From Daphnia carinata (taxonomy: Eukaryota; Arthropoda; Branchiopoda; Diplostraca; Daphniidae): a DNA stretch of 64,000 nt. The notes under the pieces were generated by a model. That model was not told the origin of the DNA and ran no database searches. It saw only the letters and a list, made by a program, of their open reading frames with translations. This document shows positions 1 to 10,375 of this stretch, one piece after another. Within the stretch, counting starts at the first letter, position 1. Every line of letters begins with the position of its first letter. The stretch is from assembly GCF_022539665.2 (NCBI RefSeq), contig NC_081332.1, positions 7,096,303-7,160,302 on the forward strand. Reading direction: 5' to 3'. The translations under genes and the position numbers were made by a program.

Positions 1-2867
1 CGAAAAAAAGGATGCCAACGAAGCGGATTACGTCGTGTCTGGCTGGTGGCCAACATTGGCAAAAAATCGCTCTCACTTTTTTCTCCAGTGAATTACTTCA
101 AATGTGGCGCCATTTGAAACACCAAGCTCCCGGCACATCGGAGAGAAAGTTTGTTGAAACCCTCTCTGAAATTTCCAAGACGTCTAATAGAGTATTTCTA
201 GTTGACAAGTACTTGTTTCAAAATAACCTTTACTAACCATTTTTTTTTATGTAGTGCGCAACAATTGATAGGAAATTGTTTGGCCTGGCAAGCCGCCAAT
301 ATGACCATCTTCTCTACCTTCTTAATACGGAAATAAATGGAAGGGAACTATTCAAATGCCTGGCATGTGGAACACGTCCATTAGCTATTCATGTGGATGG
401 AAACATGAAGCTGTATCGCTGGCTGTCTGCGCTTGGGTGAGTATCATTATTTAGAATTGTACTGTGAAATTAAATTTTTAACCATAGAAAAATCCAACTG
501 TTTCAAGCGTGGATGTCCCCTCCCTCTTCGCAGATGCTGGTATTGTTGACACAATAAAGTTTTTGAATTTTGTTGCCAAAATTAATGCGGCAAAAAATTC
601 CGGTAAGTCACAATTTTGTTCATACTCTACGTTCATAAAAATTTACAGTCTATCTAACTAACGCAGTGTTAATTTATTTTTTATGGCAGTGTGGGTCAAG
701 CAGTAAGGATTCATGTGGCTCCGCTAAGTACAAAGCAGGAAAAGAAGATTCAAGTCACAAGAAGGCACTAGCTGAAACTGGGATTGTATTTTGCAGTTGC
801 CGTCACGGTGTTTTGTGGAGAGCTTTTGATATGGACAAGGGAGAATCCTAGAGGCATATCCTCTATCTGCATGATTTTGCATTAAAAGAAAATTTCTAAT
901 TTTTCTGCTATGACGTTGTTTGCAATTACTGGCCTTTTTCAAAAGATGTGGGAACAAAGTTGGAAACAGAGGATTTCCAAAAACATACCAAGGAAATGAT
1001 TCCATTTCTTAGCCGATTTCATGGTAAAACCCACACAATGTTTTGTCAGGTAATAGTTTTTAAAAATAATGGTTGTTTCCTTCTTTGCTTATTACAGCTT
1101 TTATTTTGGTTTAGCTTTTGTATGGAGGTCATTGGATGACTGGAGCTGCGTCAACAACAGGCGAGACGACTGAACAGACTAACTCCAAAATGTCTCGTTA
1201 TTGATCCACTACAAAGCACATGAGTAATCCAAGTAAGTTTTTATTACTAATCCATGTCGGTACTTTTCTTAGAACAATTTGATTTTATTAGATAGAAGGG
1301 ACCATTTAACCGATGGAATGATCTACTGGAATCAAGGAAAGGAATGCGGAATGGCCAAGCAACTAGCGAAATTCTATAATGCTGTAGGTTTTTCTCTTTA
1401 AATAACTTAAAACATTACATTTTCACAACGCTTCGTGTTTTAATTTCCAGGCTCTTGATGATTCGGTTCGTTATGATAAAGAGTTTGAAAAGCAAAAACA
1501 AACATGGCTAGAGGAAACTAAGCGTCAATTGCACGAAGCCCGTGAGAAACTATCCAAGGTATTAATTCGTCTCTAAACAAGTAATACGCAAATTCTACAA
1601 TCTTTTTTTCCCCAGGCTCAGCAGGCTATGGATGAAATTCCATACAAACTCAAAAAGTTATTGCAGATAAAATCTCCGGCTAAGAAATTAAGAGATTTTG
1701 CTGTGGTCCAATCAAACAAACTGCGATCCGTACTATCGATATGATTGACGAAAAGTTAGTTTTGATTATTCATTAAGTTTTCTTATATTTCAAGCAGAAT
1801 CCATAGTACCACAACTTACATCGGATATCTTTAAACTTGAAAAAAGTCTTGGCGAAGGAGTTGTGCCTCAACTTCCCAAAATTCTTGAAGACCTCCGGAA
1901 CGAAGCGTCTCGCTGCCAGAGTAATGTTAATATCATGCAATCATACTCTTCCTAATAAAATCTTACTAATAAAAAAGGCTGATTTTCTTTTGTTTTTCGT
2001 TTGCAGGGAAGAGGATTACTAAAAAAACTCCTCTTGATGTTGCAAGGAAGAGTCTCGAAGCGACACATCTGCTAATGAGGAATTTAAAAAATCGTATAGC
2101 GAAGGAGGCAGGTAAGAGCACTTATATAGCAGTAAGATCATTCCTAAACCAATAATATTGATAATCTTTCTCAGACAGCTCCAAGTCGCGATCAGAGTTC
2201 AAAAGGCAGTTGCAGAAATGTTCCGAGAAAGTCCAAATCATCATTGGAACAATAAATGAGCAGACAATACTCGATAGTGAAAAAGTAACGATAGAAAATT
2301 GTTACAATGGAATTTTTCCCTGGCAGTCTTCTTCTGAAAGTATTTCCTGTTTATATTAGACCTACATGGCTTATACCAGAATTAAAATTACATTCTTTGT
2401 TTCAGTTTCATTTCAATTGAAATATCACCTCATCGATGCTTGGATGTTTCATCAGAGAAGTCGTGAAGAAATTATTCAAGTTAAAAAGGAAATGGAGCAT
2501 TTCTACATTGGACTTTGTGACAAGAAAAAGTTACTTTCCGAAGAGATACAGAAGAATTCAACCCGACGCACAACAAGATAAACCGTTTTACAAAGGGAAA
2601 GTGAACCTTTTAAGAAGAGAAAGTTCCAGAATTGGTGCTCTCTTGGAAGACGCATCATCATGGTCTTGTGGCATTATAAATGTACCAAGCCCTGAAATTC
2701 GTCAAACAATGGACAGGAGCAACCTCAACGAAAACACGTCGGATTCGGATACCACTTCAGAAGATGATGGGGAAAGCAATTTTGGTATTACGTTTGAAGG
2801 AACTGAAATTGCGGATTCTAGTTCTTCCGACGAAGCTGATAATAGTTTTAATTCAACTGTGGAATGA
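1..2867 (+). pseudogene. KDZ-family (Kyakuja-Dileera-Zisupton) DNA transposase, intron-containing, decayed
   Basis: Spliced reading gives the run of motifs typical of KDZ transposases. Exon 255-436 has a CLACG zinc-type pair and HVDGNMKLYR. Exon 508-602 follows. Exon 667-1049 has DSCGSAKYKA, TGIVFCSCRHG, YDVVCNYWPF and HGKTHTMFCQ. Exon 1115-1232 has TGETTEQTNSKMSRY, exon 1292-1383 has DHLTDGMIYWNQGKE, and exons 1451-1558 and from 1615 are coiled coil. Later exons end in an acidic Ser/Asp/Glu tail (about 2740-2867). Introns are about 50-90 bp with GT..AG ends. Family members are cut-and-paste transposases with an RNase H-like core. Breaks: in-frame TAG at 849-851, TAA at 897-899 and TGA at 1202-1204, plus a frame change near 2,570. 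The start lies outside or at the edge of the window. I see no terminal inverted repeats. The family call is by motif recall and fairly sure; the subfamily is not decided. Confidence 0.72.
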
Positions 2868-2912
2868 GGTATGTTCAACTGATACCTCGCTTTAACTCCG
2901 TGTTTCTGTGAA

Positions 2913-2925
2913 AATAAAGAATAAA
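2913..2925 (+). promoter_or_regulatory. Two overlapping-range AATAAA polyadenylation signals
   Basis: AATAAA occurs at 2913-2918 and again at 2920-2925, about 45-60 bp after the last codon of the KDZ pseudogene. This fits its 3' end. Confidence 0.5.
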
Positions 2926-2929
2926 TACA

Positions 2930-3540
2930 GCTGCGCTCATAATCAAATTGTACGTTTGGTTTATCCCTTCTATTTTTTTCAAGGGAGTAGTGCGAAGGTT
3001 ACTAACCATAAATTTGTCCAATAACATAATGTATACAATATATACGACAAAGAAAAATACAGTAGATAAAAGTAAACAAATTTAGTCTTATTTGTCAGCA
3101 AAGTTCGGTATTCAAAGCAAGAAGGGATTACAAAAATAAATATATGTATAACTATAACAATACAAGAAGAACAAAGAAGCATTACGGTGTTCGCTAGATT
3201 TGATGGCAATCCATAGCCCTTTATAAGAACTATCCATTTCTGTGTGATTTTTGTAAACATTTTCAAAAACAGAAAAAATTTAAAAGCAAAATTTGATTTT
3301 TTCGATCTAGGGCTGTAATGGACCCAACAGATAAAAACACAAAAATGGATGATACTCTTAAACTTTTTTTCTTTTCTGAAAGTTGCACGTAAATTTAACA
3401 GGAATGGACAGCCCTTAACAAGAGCTATCGATTGGTGCAAACTTGATCAATTTTGACCGTAAATTTTATCCACAAATAATTATGAAAGGTTTTCATGATT
3501 TTAGAAAGTGGAGGGCAGGATGTGAAAATGACGAAGCTTT
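2930..3540. other. AT-rich stretch without a supported gene
   Basis: About 75% A+T. A 153-codon open frame on the minus strand (2979-3440) is hydrophobic and low-complexity with no domain, so I read it as chance. Two loosely similar segments (around 3,195-3,245 and 3,395-3,440, both with a CCCTT..A..AAGA.CTATC core) hint at an old degenerate repeat. Confidence 0.4.
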
Positions 3541-3893
3541 TGTTACAAGTATCATACCCCATAACAGTGTCCTGTCATGTACCCCCATCTCGTGTCCCGA
3601 TTCCATTTCCCCTCAACAGATGGCCAACCGGAATGTAGGCGACGGGTCGTCTGCTCGCAGTTACGCGGGGCAGTCTGTGATCTCGCCGTCTACTGTGTGG
3701 TTGAAAGAAGGAGCTTTGCGTTAAGCGCTGGCTTCCCTTCGCGAACTTGTGTGAAAGTGTGTCAATTTGTTTCCCCTGACTAATACACTTCGTCTTGCCT
3801 GACTTTTGGAATTATCCAACTATATTTCCGCCTCAGCGACTATCCGTGCTCGTTGTCAGGCTTCTGGGTACAACGCCGGCTACATCCGTAACA
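3541..3893 (+). repeat. LTR of a Ty3/gypsy element (5' LTR, + orientation)
   Basis: A 353-bp block begins TGTTAC and ends GTAACA, a perfect 6-bp terminal inversion with TG..CA ends. A primer-binding-site-like sequence follows directly, so this is read as a plus-strand 5' LTR. No matching 3' copy is found in the window. Confidence 0.6.
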
Positions 3894-4100
3894 ATTGGTG
3901 TCAGAAAAGGGATCTTAGTAGGCCATCGAACGACTTTTACAAAGTCGCCCACATCGGACCCACGTGCCGCCCACGCTTGAAGAAAATTTTCGCATACGTG
4001 GTCACCGCCATTGTGGATTGTCCTTACCGGCGCCGAAGGGGAGTGGATCCCATCCCGCCGCGACGTCTTTGTTGAAGAGTGGAGGAACGGTACAGGTAAG
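3894..4100 (+). other. Primer-binding site and leader of the gypsy element, with splice donor
   Basis: Right after the LTR comes ATTGGTGTCAGAAAAGGG, the form typical of many insect and crustacean gypsy leaders. A GC-rich untranslated stretch follows, ending in CAG|GTAAGT near 4,096, a consensus 5' splice site. No gag frame follows. The element appears cut off and replaced by a minus-strand pol fragment. Confidence 0.5.
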
Positions 4101-4531
4101 TATTGTTGCAGCTCGGCTGCCAATAACGTTCGTAAATCGTGAATCGCTTCAATTCTGTATTAATTTCTCTGAACGATCGGACTCAGCTAACGCGTGATCC
4201 TTCGTTCCATTCGAAACTACCCACACTGCCTCGGCAAGGCCAAAAAAGGGGGTAAGAGAGAAAGAGGCACTCACGCCATCTAGGAGGAAAAAACAGGTAC
4301 ACTTGGGCCGGGTCCCAACATTCGGCCTTTCCTGACCCAAAAAAATGAAAAAAAGAAGCAAAAGGCACTCTGAGTGAAAAAAGAAAAAAGGTTATGCGGA
4401 CGAGGAAGGCCACCACATGACAAAAACATGGCATTAAAAACGAAACAAAAATGTGCCATCAAAGACATAGTTTCACAGTTCAAAACGGAAAAAAGGATGC
4501 GACAAAACTTGCATGAAATATACCAAATTAA
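4101..4531. other. No gene; junction zone between two opposed gypsy fragments
   Basis: Purine-rich, A-rich sequence on the plus strand with short spurious frames only. It should hold the breakpoint between the plus-strand leader and the 3' end of the minus-strand pol. I cannot place that point or find an LTR for the minus-strand fragment. Confidence 0.35.
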
Positions 4532-5776
4532 TTAATGAAATAGTGGGCTGATAAAATCGCGGAATCGAGTAGGACGGAAAACCGTGCGACCCAGTCGAGT
4601 AGAGACCGGAATTTGAGGGACAGCAGCCGGGCCGACCAACGGGGATGGGACAGCAGTATCAGGTGCGCTCGCCGGGTTTTTTGAATTCGCCTCTTTGCTG
4701 AGTGTATCCGTGCGCATGTCTTCCAACGGACTGTCAGCGGTGGTGTCGTTCGCAGTCGTCCTATTTAAGTGTCGGGCGGCCGGAGCGTCCGCCATACCGT
4801 TATCCACCAAACCGCTGTCCGACACATCAGAGTCATCCTCGGGGCACCAGTCAATTTCTTCACGGACATAAAAGGGGCGGAGCTGCGCGACGTGGGCATT
4901 AAACCGATTCCAAGTTCGTCGCCTGCGGAAGGCAGGGACGTCTTCGACAAGGTAAGTGTTTTCACACTTGGGGCGAACAATCTGGAAAGGCCCCATGAAT
5001 TTGGGCAGCAGTTTCTTTGTCCGACCAACGATCCTGATGTTTCTGACAACAAGAACCAATTCTCCCTTCTCGAACCGCCGGGCATGACGATGACGTTGGT
5101 CATAGCGCAGCTTGCTTTTTCTTTGAGACTCTTCAATCAGGCGGCGGGCAATCCAACGCCACTTAAAGACGCGGCGATGAAATTCGCGAGGAGACACGGA
5201 AGAAGCCGTAGGCCAAGAAAAAGCAGATTGATGCGGTAGCCTAGCTGGGCGCCCATGGACAAGTTCAAACGGTGAATAACGGGTGGAGGATTGCTTTGCG
5301 GTGTTGATGCAAAGCGTCGCAGCCGGAAGATGTTCATCCCAGTCATTCTGCTCCACGTTGATGAATCCTTTCACGGCAGACACCAATGTGCGGTTTGACC
5401 GTTCGACCAAACCGTTCGTCTGAGGGCGTTCCGTGGTCGTCAGGACATGCCGTACTCCGAGTCGATTCAATTCTAAAGCCCATGAGTGCGCAGTAAAAGC
5501 GGGTCCTTTGTCCGTAATGATTCTCTTCATTACTCCGTGTTGAGGAATCACTTGTTCACGAAGGGCCCGGATGACTGATTCTGTAGTTAAATCTGGGACA
5601 GGGATCGCCATCAACCACTTAGTTAAATAGTCGATCAGGACGAAAACGTGTAGGTCTCTGCAGGCGGTAAGTTTGAAGGGCCCTAGGTGATCCGCTCCCA
5701 GCGTGTCAAGCAGTTTCCTTTGGTGGAGGGATCGACGTTAATTTGCCAACCATTAATAACTCATCGGCTTGTTGAA
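4532..5776 (-). pseudogene. Ty3/gypsy pol fragment: integrase core and C-terminus
   Basis: The minus strand encodes a retroviral-type integrase that joins element cDNA to host DNA. Catalytic core landmarks: LGADHLGPF (first Asp), DKGPAFTA (second Asp) and PQTNGLVERSNRTL (Glu). After these come the usual INTAKQSSTRYSPFELVHG segment and a GPF-type C-terminal module (FMGPFQIVRP). A roughly 125-residue low-complexity tail ends at the stop near 4,532. Upstream, a frame change near 5,715 separates this from a short piece of the N-terminal region, and the rest is lost in the N gap. Protease, RT and RNase H are absent. It runs opposite to the LTR and leader at 3,541-4,100, so the two belong to different elements or a rearranged one. 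Confidence 0.8.
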
Positions 5777-5876
5777 NNNNNNNNNNNNNNNNNNNNNNNN
5801 NNNNNNNNNNNNNNNNNNNNNNNNNNNNNNNNNNNNNNNNNNNNNNNNNNNNNNNNNNNNNNNNNNNNNNNNNNNN
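5777..5876. other. Assembly gap of exactly 100 N
   Basis: Exactly 100 Ns, the conventional size for a scaffold gap of unknown length. It separates the gypsy integrase fragment from the env-bearing element and probably hides that element's 3' LTR. Confidence 0.95.
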
Positions 5877-6256
5877 CGTTCTTTGTTACACTACACTGCT
5901 TTTTCTCCGATGATTTTGTTATTGACTTTTTTTTTTGTTTTAGTCGAGGAAAAAAAAAAAAAAATGTTATTTGGGTTTGTAATTTTTGTTTTGTCTATCC
6001 CAAAGGTTTTCTATTTTGAATTTTTTAGTTCATGTTAGTTTGGAATACAAAATTGTTATTCGGGTTTTGTCTCTACTCTTTGTTTTACTATAAAGTTACG
6101 AGTATGGGATATATTTTAAAAATCACCTAATTGGTCGGAAAAAAAAAATTGTTGATAAGTGTGTTATTTTCTGGGAGCTAATTTATTTTGTAATTAATTA
6201 AATTTGTCAGGGGTTATGTTTAGTGGCTACTTTTAATTTCAATGACCTTGGGACTT
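5877..6256 (-). other. 3' untranslated region of the env-bearing gypsy element
   Basis: Low-complexity T/G-rich (plus strand) DNA with an A14 homopolymer between the gap and the env stop codon. The 201-bp LTR of this element (seen at 17,057-17,257) does not recur here, so the 3' LTR lies in the gap or is missing. Confidence 0.45.
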
Positions 6257-9200
6257 TTACTTTCTGGCTGAATTACTATTGTCTGTTTCTGACATGCAAC
6301 GGCATAGGTCTTCCCAAACCATGCCATATCCGACGACGTAAGTGCACATGGTGTGTTTTCCTGTACATCGTGTGATTGTGTCAGTTGTTTCGATAGAGGG
6401 GTAAATTAATGAATTTGGTGCACTTGGTCGGGGAGGGCGCATTTGACCTTGTCTTTCTGTTGTTAGTTGTGCAGGGGCGGTTGTTCTTAGGAACGGTTGT
6501 TCGATTGCTATTTCCGAATGGTAATTTGTTTCTCGTGCCGGTATCATTGATGCGAGTTCGTGTTCTTCCTCTACGCCATCATCGTATCTGGTTGTAAAGT
6601 TCCGTTTTCTGCGGATATGTTCTTTTATCTTCGAGATGGGGTTGCAAATAATGAAGATTCGTAAACATACGAGGAATAGTACAAATCCTATCGCTGATAG
6701 ACCAATTATTTTTAGTTTGTCGAACCATGAGAACATGTTTCCTATTTGATTATCTTGTTGTTCTGACATTACAATGTCTCCAACAGAATTGGAGTTGCCT
6801 TCTTGCATTCTGCCAACTAGGTCATTTAGAATATTTAATTGTTCCATTTCCATCGTCTCGTGTGCTGGATGGCTTTTCAGCGCGAAGTCGAAATCGTTAA
6901 GATGGAGTTCTTCAAATTCTGAAATGAGGTCTAAATTAGGCATGTGAATGCTAGGTTTCTGGCGTATCCAATCTCCTGTCGTAGAATTGTGTTCCCATGT
7001 GTGTGGATTTCCATTTAAATTTACCAAAGGTGTTTTCCAGAAACAATCAGAATATGGATGAATTGACCATCCATCTGTTCCAATCGTACAGTTTTTTCCT
7101 TCGTAAGTAAAAAACGGCTGAAATCCACATTTGGTTTCGTTTGCTGATATAAAAATTCTTTTTGCCTCGCATTGTTGAAGTGTCATTGCTTGACCGAAGC
7201 CTTGTAGTCTTGTGCAGATTGGTAAACCTACTGCTGCTGCTGCTAAAATTCCGTTGGTTTGGGCTAATATAACTGCTTGTGTTCTTTTGATTGCTGATAG
7301 TTGACAATAAACGTCCCGAATTTCTTTTGCCAACTTGTTTTCGTGTTCAGTTTCGATGCTTATCTTATATTGGTCGTGCATTTTACTTATTTCGTATTTA
7401 ATTTTGTCGTTGAATTCTTCAATGTTTTTGGGTAAATCGGCTTCTAAATTTTCATTGTTTGATGTATCTTCAGCTTTTTGATCCATTGAAATTATCAAAG
7501 AATCAGCTAACGGCAAGTTTCGAATACTGCTTTCTTCGATGGCCTGAATTTGAGTTCCTTCTGTTGTAGACGTTGTTCCCGTTAGTGCTAAAGGGGTTAC
7601 TCCGGCAGTATGTGTTGATGATTGTTGGGTCGTCGAACTTTCGATTACTGTTTTTGTGCTCGGCGTTATTGAGCTTGGCTGGTGCGTCGTTGTTGTCGCT
7701 GTTGTTGTGGAACTTGTCGTAGTAGGCGTTGTTGTTTTCTCTGTTGTTGTGGAACTTGTTGTAGTGGCCATTGTTGTTGTTGTCGTAAGTTTTGTAGTTG
7801 TAGTGGTTGTTGAAGTTGAAGTTATCTTAGCAGTTGCCGTAGGTCTAGTAGTAGTGGTGGGTTTAGTGCTTGTCGATGTGATTATTGGTTTTGTAGTTGT
7901 GGTGGGTTTTGTTGACGTTGATGTCATACTGGGTTTAGTTGTCACTTTCTGTGTTGTGGTGGGTTTGCTAGCTGCTGTGCTTGTAACTGGTTTAATTGTC
8001 GTAGTGCTTTTTACTGTTGTTTTTGCTGTTGTTCCCAATGTGGTTTTTATTGTGGGCTTTGTAGTCGTTGTAACGCTTGTCGTTGTTGTGTGTTTTTCTG
8101 TTGTGGGCGTGGCAGGGGGTGTGGCCAAAGTTTTGCTGTTCTCTGATTGGTTGTTATCCTCTCTTTTCATTAGTGGTGGTATGGTTGGGAGTGTTTTCCC
8201 GTCCAATGGCTGTTTAGTGTGCAGTGCTATGATGGCTGCCGCTGAGAGAGTCCGTATTTGGTGTGGGTTGCGATATTCAAAGTTAAAGTGCTGTTTTTGG
8301 CTGGAGCTGTGACAATGCCCCAGGGTCACCCGTCCTACTCTCTGTGTGAGACACTTCCTGTCTGATGAGGGTGAATGTAGCCCAGTTCTATCTGTTGCCA
8401 TGAGCTGTCCTGTGTGCTCAAATGTGCCCCAGATTGAGCTGGTGCTAGCGCACTCTTGAAGTACTAGCATTGTCGTATTGGCTTTGATACAGGTGTTTGT
8501 GTTGAACGGTCTGATGGTGAAATCAGATGTATATTCGAAAGCTTGTCCTCGTTCTGTTGCTTTGCTACAGTTGGCTACCATTGTTTGTGATTGTACTAAT
8601 GGATCGTTGCTGTTAATTAGTTTTCTTAGTTCTTCTTGACATTGCGGCCACTCTTTGTCGCATTCTTCTAATGTCATTTGCTTGTTTACTCCATGGTGTG
8701 TTAGACATTTTTCGTTTGGTGTTTTTCCGTTTTTCAATAGGCCCCAGGCAATCATATCCCAGATTATATTTCCGCTACCGTGATTAGTTTTTAAAATTCC
8801 TCCAAATAGCGGCGAATTAATCGTGGTTGTGATTGCCTTCCGTTGTTCTTGTTGAATTTCCTGCATTTCTGCTAAAGTTGTGTCTGGGAAATTTTCTATG
8901 ATGTCTGGATTGGTGTTGACAGTTTCAAAGATCCATTTTTGTGTTACGCTGTTCTTATCATCTCTGCATTCTGTCAATATGATAGCTTGGTATGTTCCTA
9001 GTGTAATACAGAGATACGATTCTTGTGAAATTAATTGATGGTTTTGTTGATCTAGAATCCACCGTGTTGAAAATTCTGAGCATTTAGCAACAATTAGTCG
9101 GCCTGCTTCTCCTTCCGTGATACAGATATTACTGTTCTGGATTCTTATTGTTTGGTCAACGATGTATTCGAATTCTGATCCTTGAGGAAGTGGATCATCG

Positions 9201-10351
9201 TCTTTGAGACGAAAGTGGGCGGTTAACTGAGTGTTTTCGTCTGGTTTGTATATTATGTATATAGTGGCGTTGTAATTTACACTCCGGTCCTTCTCGTTGA
9301 TCCTGATTGCCTGTTGATATCCCATTCTTATTGGCCCCCAGGCGTACGAAATGCTGTACAGACGTTTTCCTGAGTCTTCCGAGGGAGTGTTGAGCAAGAA
9401 TGTAACTTCCTGTTGAATGGATCGTTTCCGCTTGGTTAACTGGAGTTCCCTGTAGTCCTTGCACACCGATGTATCTAGGTGAGTATTTTGTATACATGTA
9501 TGTATAGTTGTTTTGAACATCTCGTACAATTTTCTCGTTGTTTCGGTTGGAAAGATTAGGTATGTGAGCGGTACGCCCACAACTTTGTAACCTTGTGGTG
9601 TTATGTCCCGATCTGGTTTGTTGAAGAATGAAATCTCGATCTGTCGATTGGTGTCGTAAAGACGGCTGGTGTTTTCGCGTTCCGGTATTCTCGGAAGTTC
9701 CAGATAACCGCTTCCTTTGATCAAGGTTTGAGAATATGAATTATTTGTTGTCCTATCTCCCCATACTATTGTGTTTTGATTTTGGATGAAGTGTCCTTCT
9801 TGCTGGGTAGTATTTAATGGTCCAAATGGGCTCTCGATTGGGTCGTCTTGTTTTTCCTGCCGTAAGGTGATTTGTTCTGCAACACAGTTGAGGGTGTGAT
9901 ATGTTTTTATGGCATACCATTGCCCTTCGCCTGTCGGGGTGGCTGTGAAACTCAGACCCGCTGGTCCGGTCTGCATGTTATTATCGCCACATTTCTTGTC
10001 GTTCACCATTCTCCAGCATTCCAGTGGGGAAATTAGTTTAGTTTCTTGTGAATATATGGTGTCGAAAGATCCGATCCAGAATGACCCAGTTATTTTCTTC
10101 GTTTTTATCCATTGCTTGCAGGTCCAGCCTTTCCAAGAGGCTGCTGGTTTTTGTGTTGTTTTTAAAGTGTACAACGTGGGTATTCTGGGTAAGTGAGCTG
10201 TATCTGATTCTTTGTTATTGCAGTAATAGGGTGCCTCTATATCTAAAATTCCTCTGGTCTTTACGTTCTGGCAGTCGCATACGGTTGAATAGATGGGATA
10301 TGTGGATGGAATGATGGTGAGTAATTGGATGAGTGATAGTATCAGTTCCAT
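6257..10351 (-). CDS. Envelope-like glycoprotein with ricin-type lectin repeats and mucin domain
   Basis: A 1,364-residue type-I membrane protein in the env position of the gypsy element. Seen: a signal peptide (residues 1-22); a Cys-rich N-terminal part (CDC at 25-27); a furin-like dibasic site TKRKR|S at 306-311; and two ricin-B/beta-trefoil-like blocks (about 400-475 and 605-690) with CIT..CI/QKW-type motifs. A Thr-rich mucin-like region with repeated KPTTTT runs (about 742-930) follows, then a Cys-paired ectodomain (1046-1103). A transmembrane helix (about 1213-1236) and a roughly 125-residue tail complete it. It is not the usual baculovirus-F class-I envelope. The C-terminal half could descend from a class-III (chuvirus-like) glycoprotein, which is a guess. 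ATG at 10,351 was chosen because a splice acceptor ends at the base before it. Confidence 0.8.
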   Translation of the reverse strand: MELILSLIQLLTIIPSTYPIYSTVCDCQNVKTRGILDIEAPYYCNNKESDTAHLPRIPTLYTLKTTQKPAASWKGWTCKQWIKTKKITGSFWIGSFDTIYSQETKLISPLECWRMVNDKKCGDNNMQTGPAGLSFTATPTGEGQWYAIKTYHTLNCVAEQITLRQEKQDDPIESPFGPLNTTQQEGHFIQNQNTIVWGDRTTNNSYSQTLIKGSGYLELPRIPERENTSRLYDTNRQIEISFFNKPDRDITPQGYKVVGVPLTYLIFPTETTRKLYEMFKTTIHTCIQNTHLDTSVCKDYRELQLTKRKRSIQQEVTFLLNTPSEDSGKRLYSISYAWGPIRMGYQQAIRINEKDRSVNYNATIYIIYKPDENTQLTAHFRLKDDDPLPQGSEFEYIVDQTIRIQNSNICITEGEAGRLIVAKCSEFSTRWILDQQNHQLISQESYLCITLGTYQAIILTECRDDKNSVTQKWIFETVNTNPDIIENFPDTTLAEMQEIQQEQRKAITTTINSPLFGGILKTNHGSGNIIWDMIAWGLLKNGKTPNEKCLTHHGVNKQMTLEECDKEWPQCQEELRKLINSNDPLVQSQTMVANCSKATERGQAFEYTSDFTIRPFNTNTCIKANTTMLVLQECASTSSIWGTFEHTGQLMATDRTGLHSPSSDRKCLTQRVGRVTLGHCHSSSQKQHFNFEYRNPHQIRTLSAAAIIALHTKQPLDGKTLPTIPPLMKREDNNQSENSKTLATPPATPTTEKHTTTTSVTTTTKPTIKTTLGTTAKTTVKSTTTIKPVTSTAASKPTTTQKVTTKPSMTSTSTKPTTTTKPIITSTSTKPTTTTRPTATAKITSTSTTTTTTKLTTTTTMATTTSSTTTEKTTTPTTTSSTTTATTTTHQPSSITPSTKTVIESSTTQQSSTHTAGVTPLALTGTTSTTEGTQIQAIEESSIRNLPLADSLIISMDQKAEDTSNNENLEADLPKNIEEFNDKIKYEISKMHDQYKISIETEHENKLAKEIRDVYCQLSAIKRTQAVILAQTNGILAAAAVGLPICTRLQGFGQAMTLQQCEAKRIFISANETKCGFQPFFTYEGKNCTIGTDGWSIHPYSDCFWKTPLVNLNGNPHTWEHNSTTGDWIRQKPSIHMPNLDLISEFEELHLNDFDFALKSHPAHETMEMEQLNILNDLVGRMQEGNSNSVGDIVMSEQQDNQIGNMFSWFDKLKIIGLSAIGFVLFLVCLRIFIICNPISKIKEHIRRKRNFTTRYDDGVEEEHELASMIPARETNYHSEIAIEQPFLRTTAPAQLTTERQGQMRPPRPSAPNSLIYPSIETTDTITRCTGKHTMCTYVVGYGMVWEDLCRCMSETDNSNSARK

Positions 10352-10366
10352 CTGCGAAAAGAAAAT
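10352..10366 (-). promoter_or_regulatory. Predicted 3' splice site for the env mRNA
   Basis: On the minus strand the pyrimidine tract TTTTCTTTTCGCAG ends one base before the env ATG. With the donor near 16,923 it would make a subgenomic env mRNA, as in insect errantiviruses. Confidence 0.55.
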
Positions 10367-10375
10367 TTGGACGTT

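Noticed and set aside
2979-3440. 153-codon hydrophobic frame on the minus strand
   Set aside because: AT-driven composition, no motif, no start context, no neighbour to support it.
7656-8312. 218-codon Val-rich open frame on the plus strand
   Set aside because: It is the antisense of the Thr-rich mucin region of env. Thr codons read backwards as Val/Gly.
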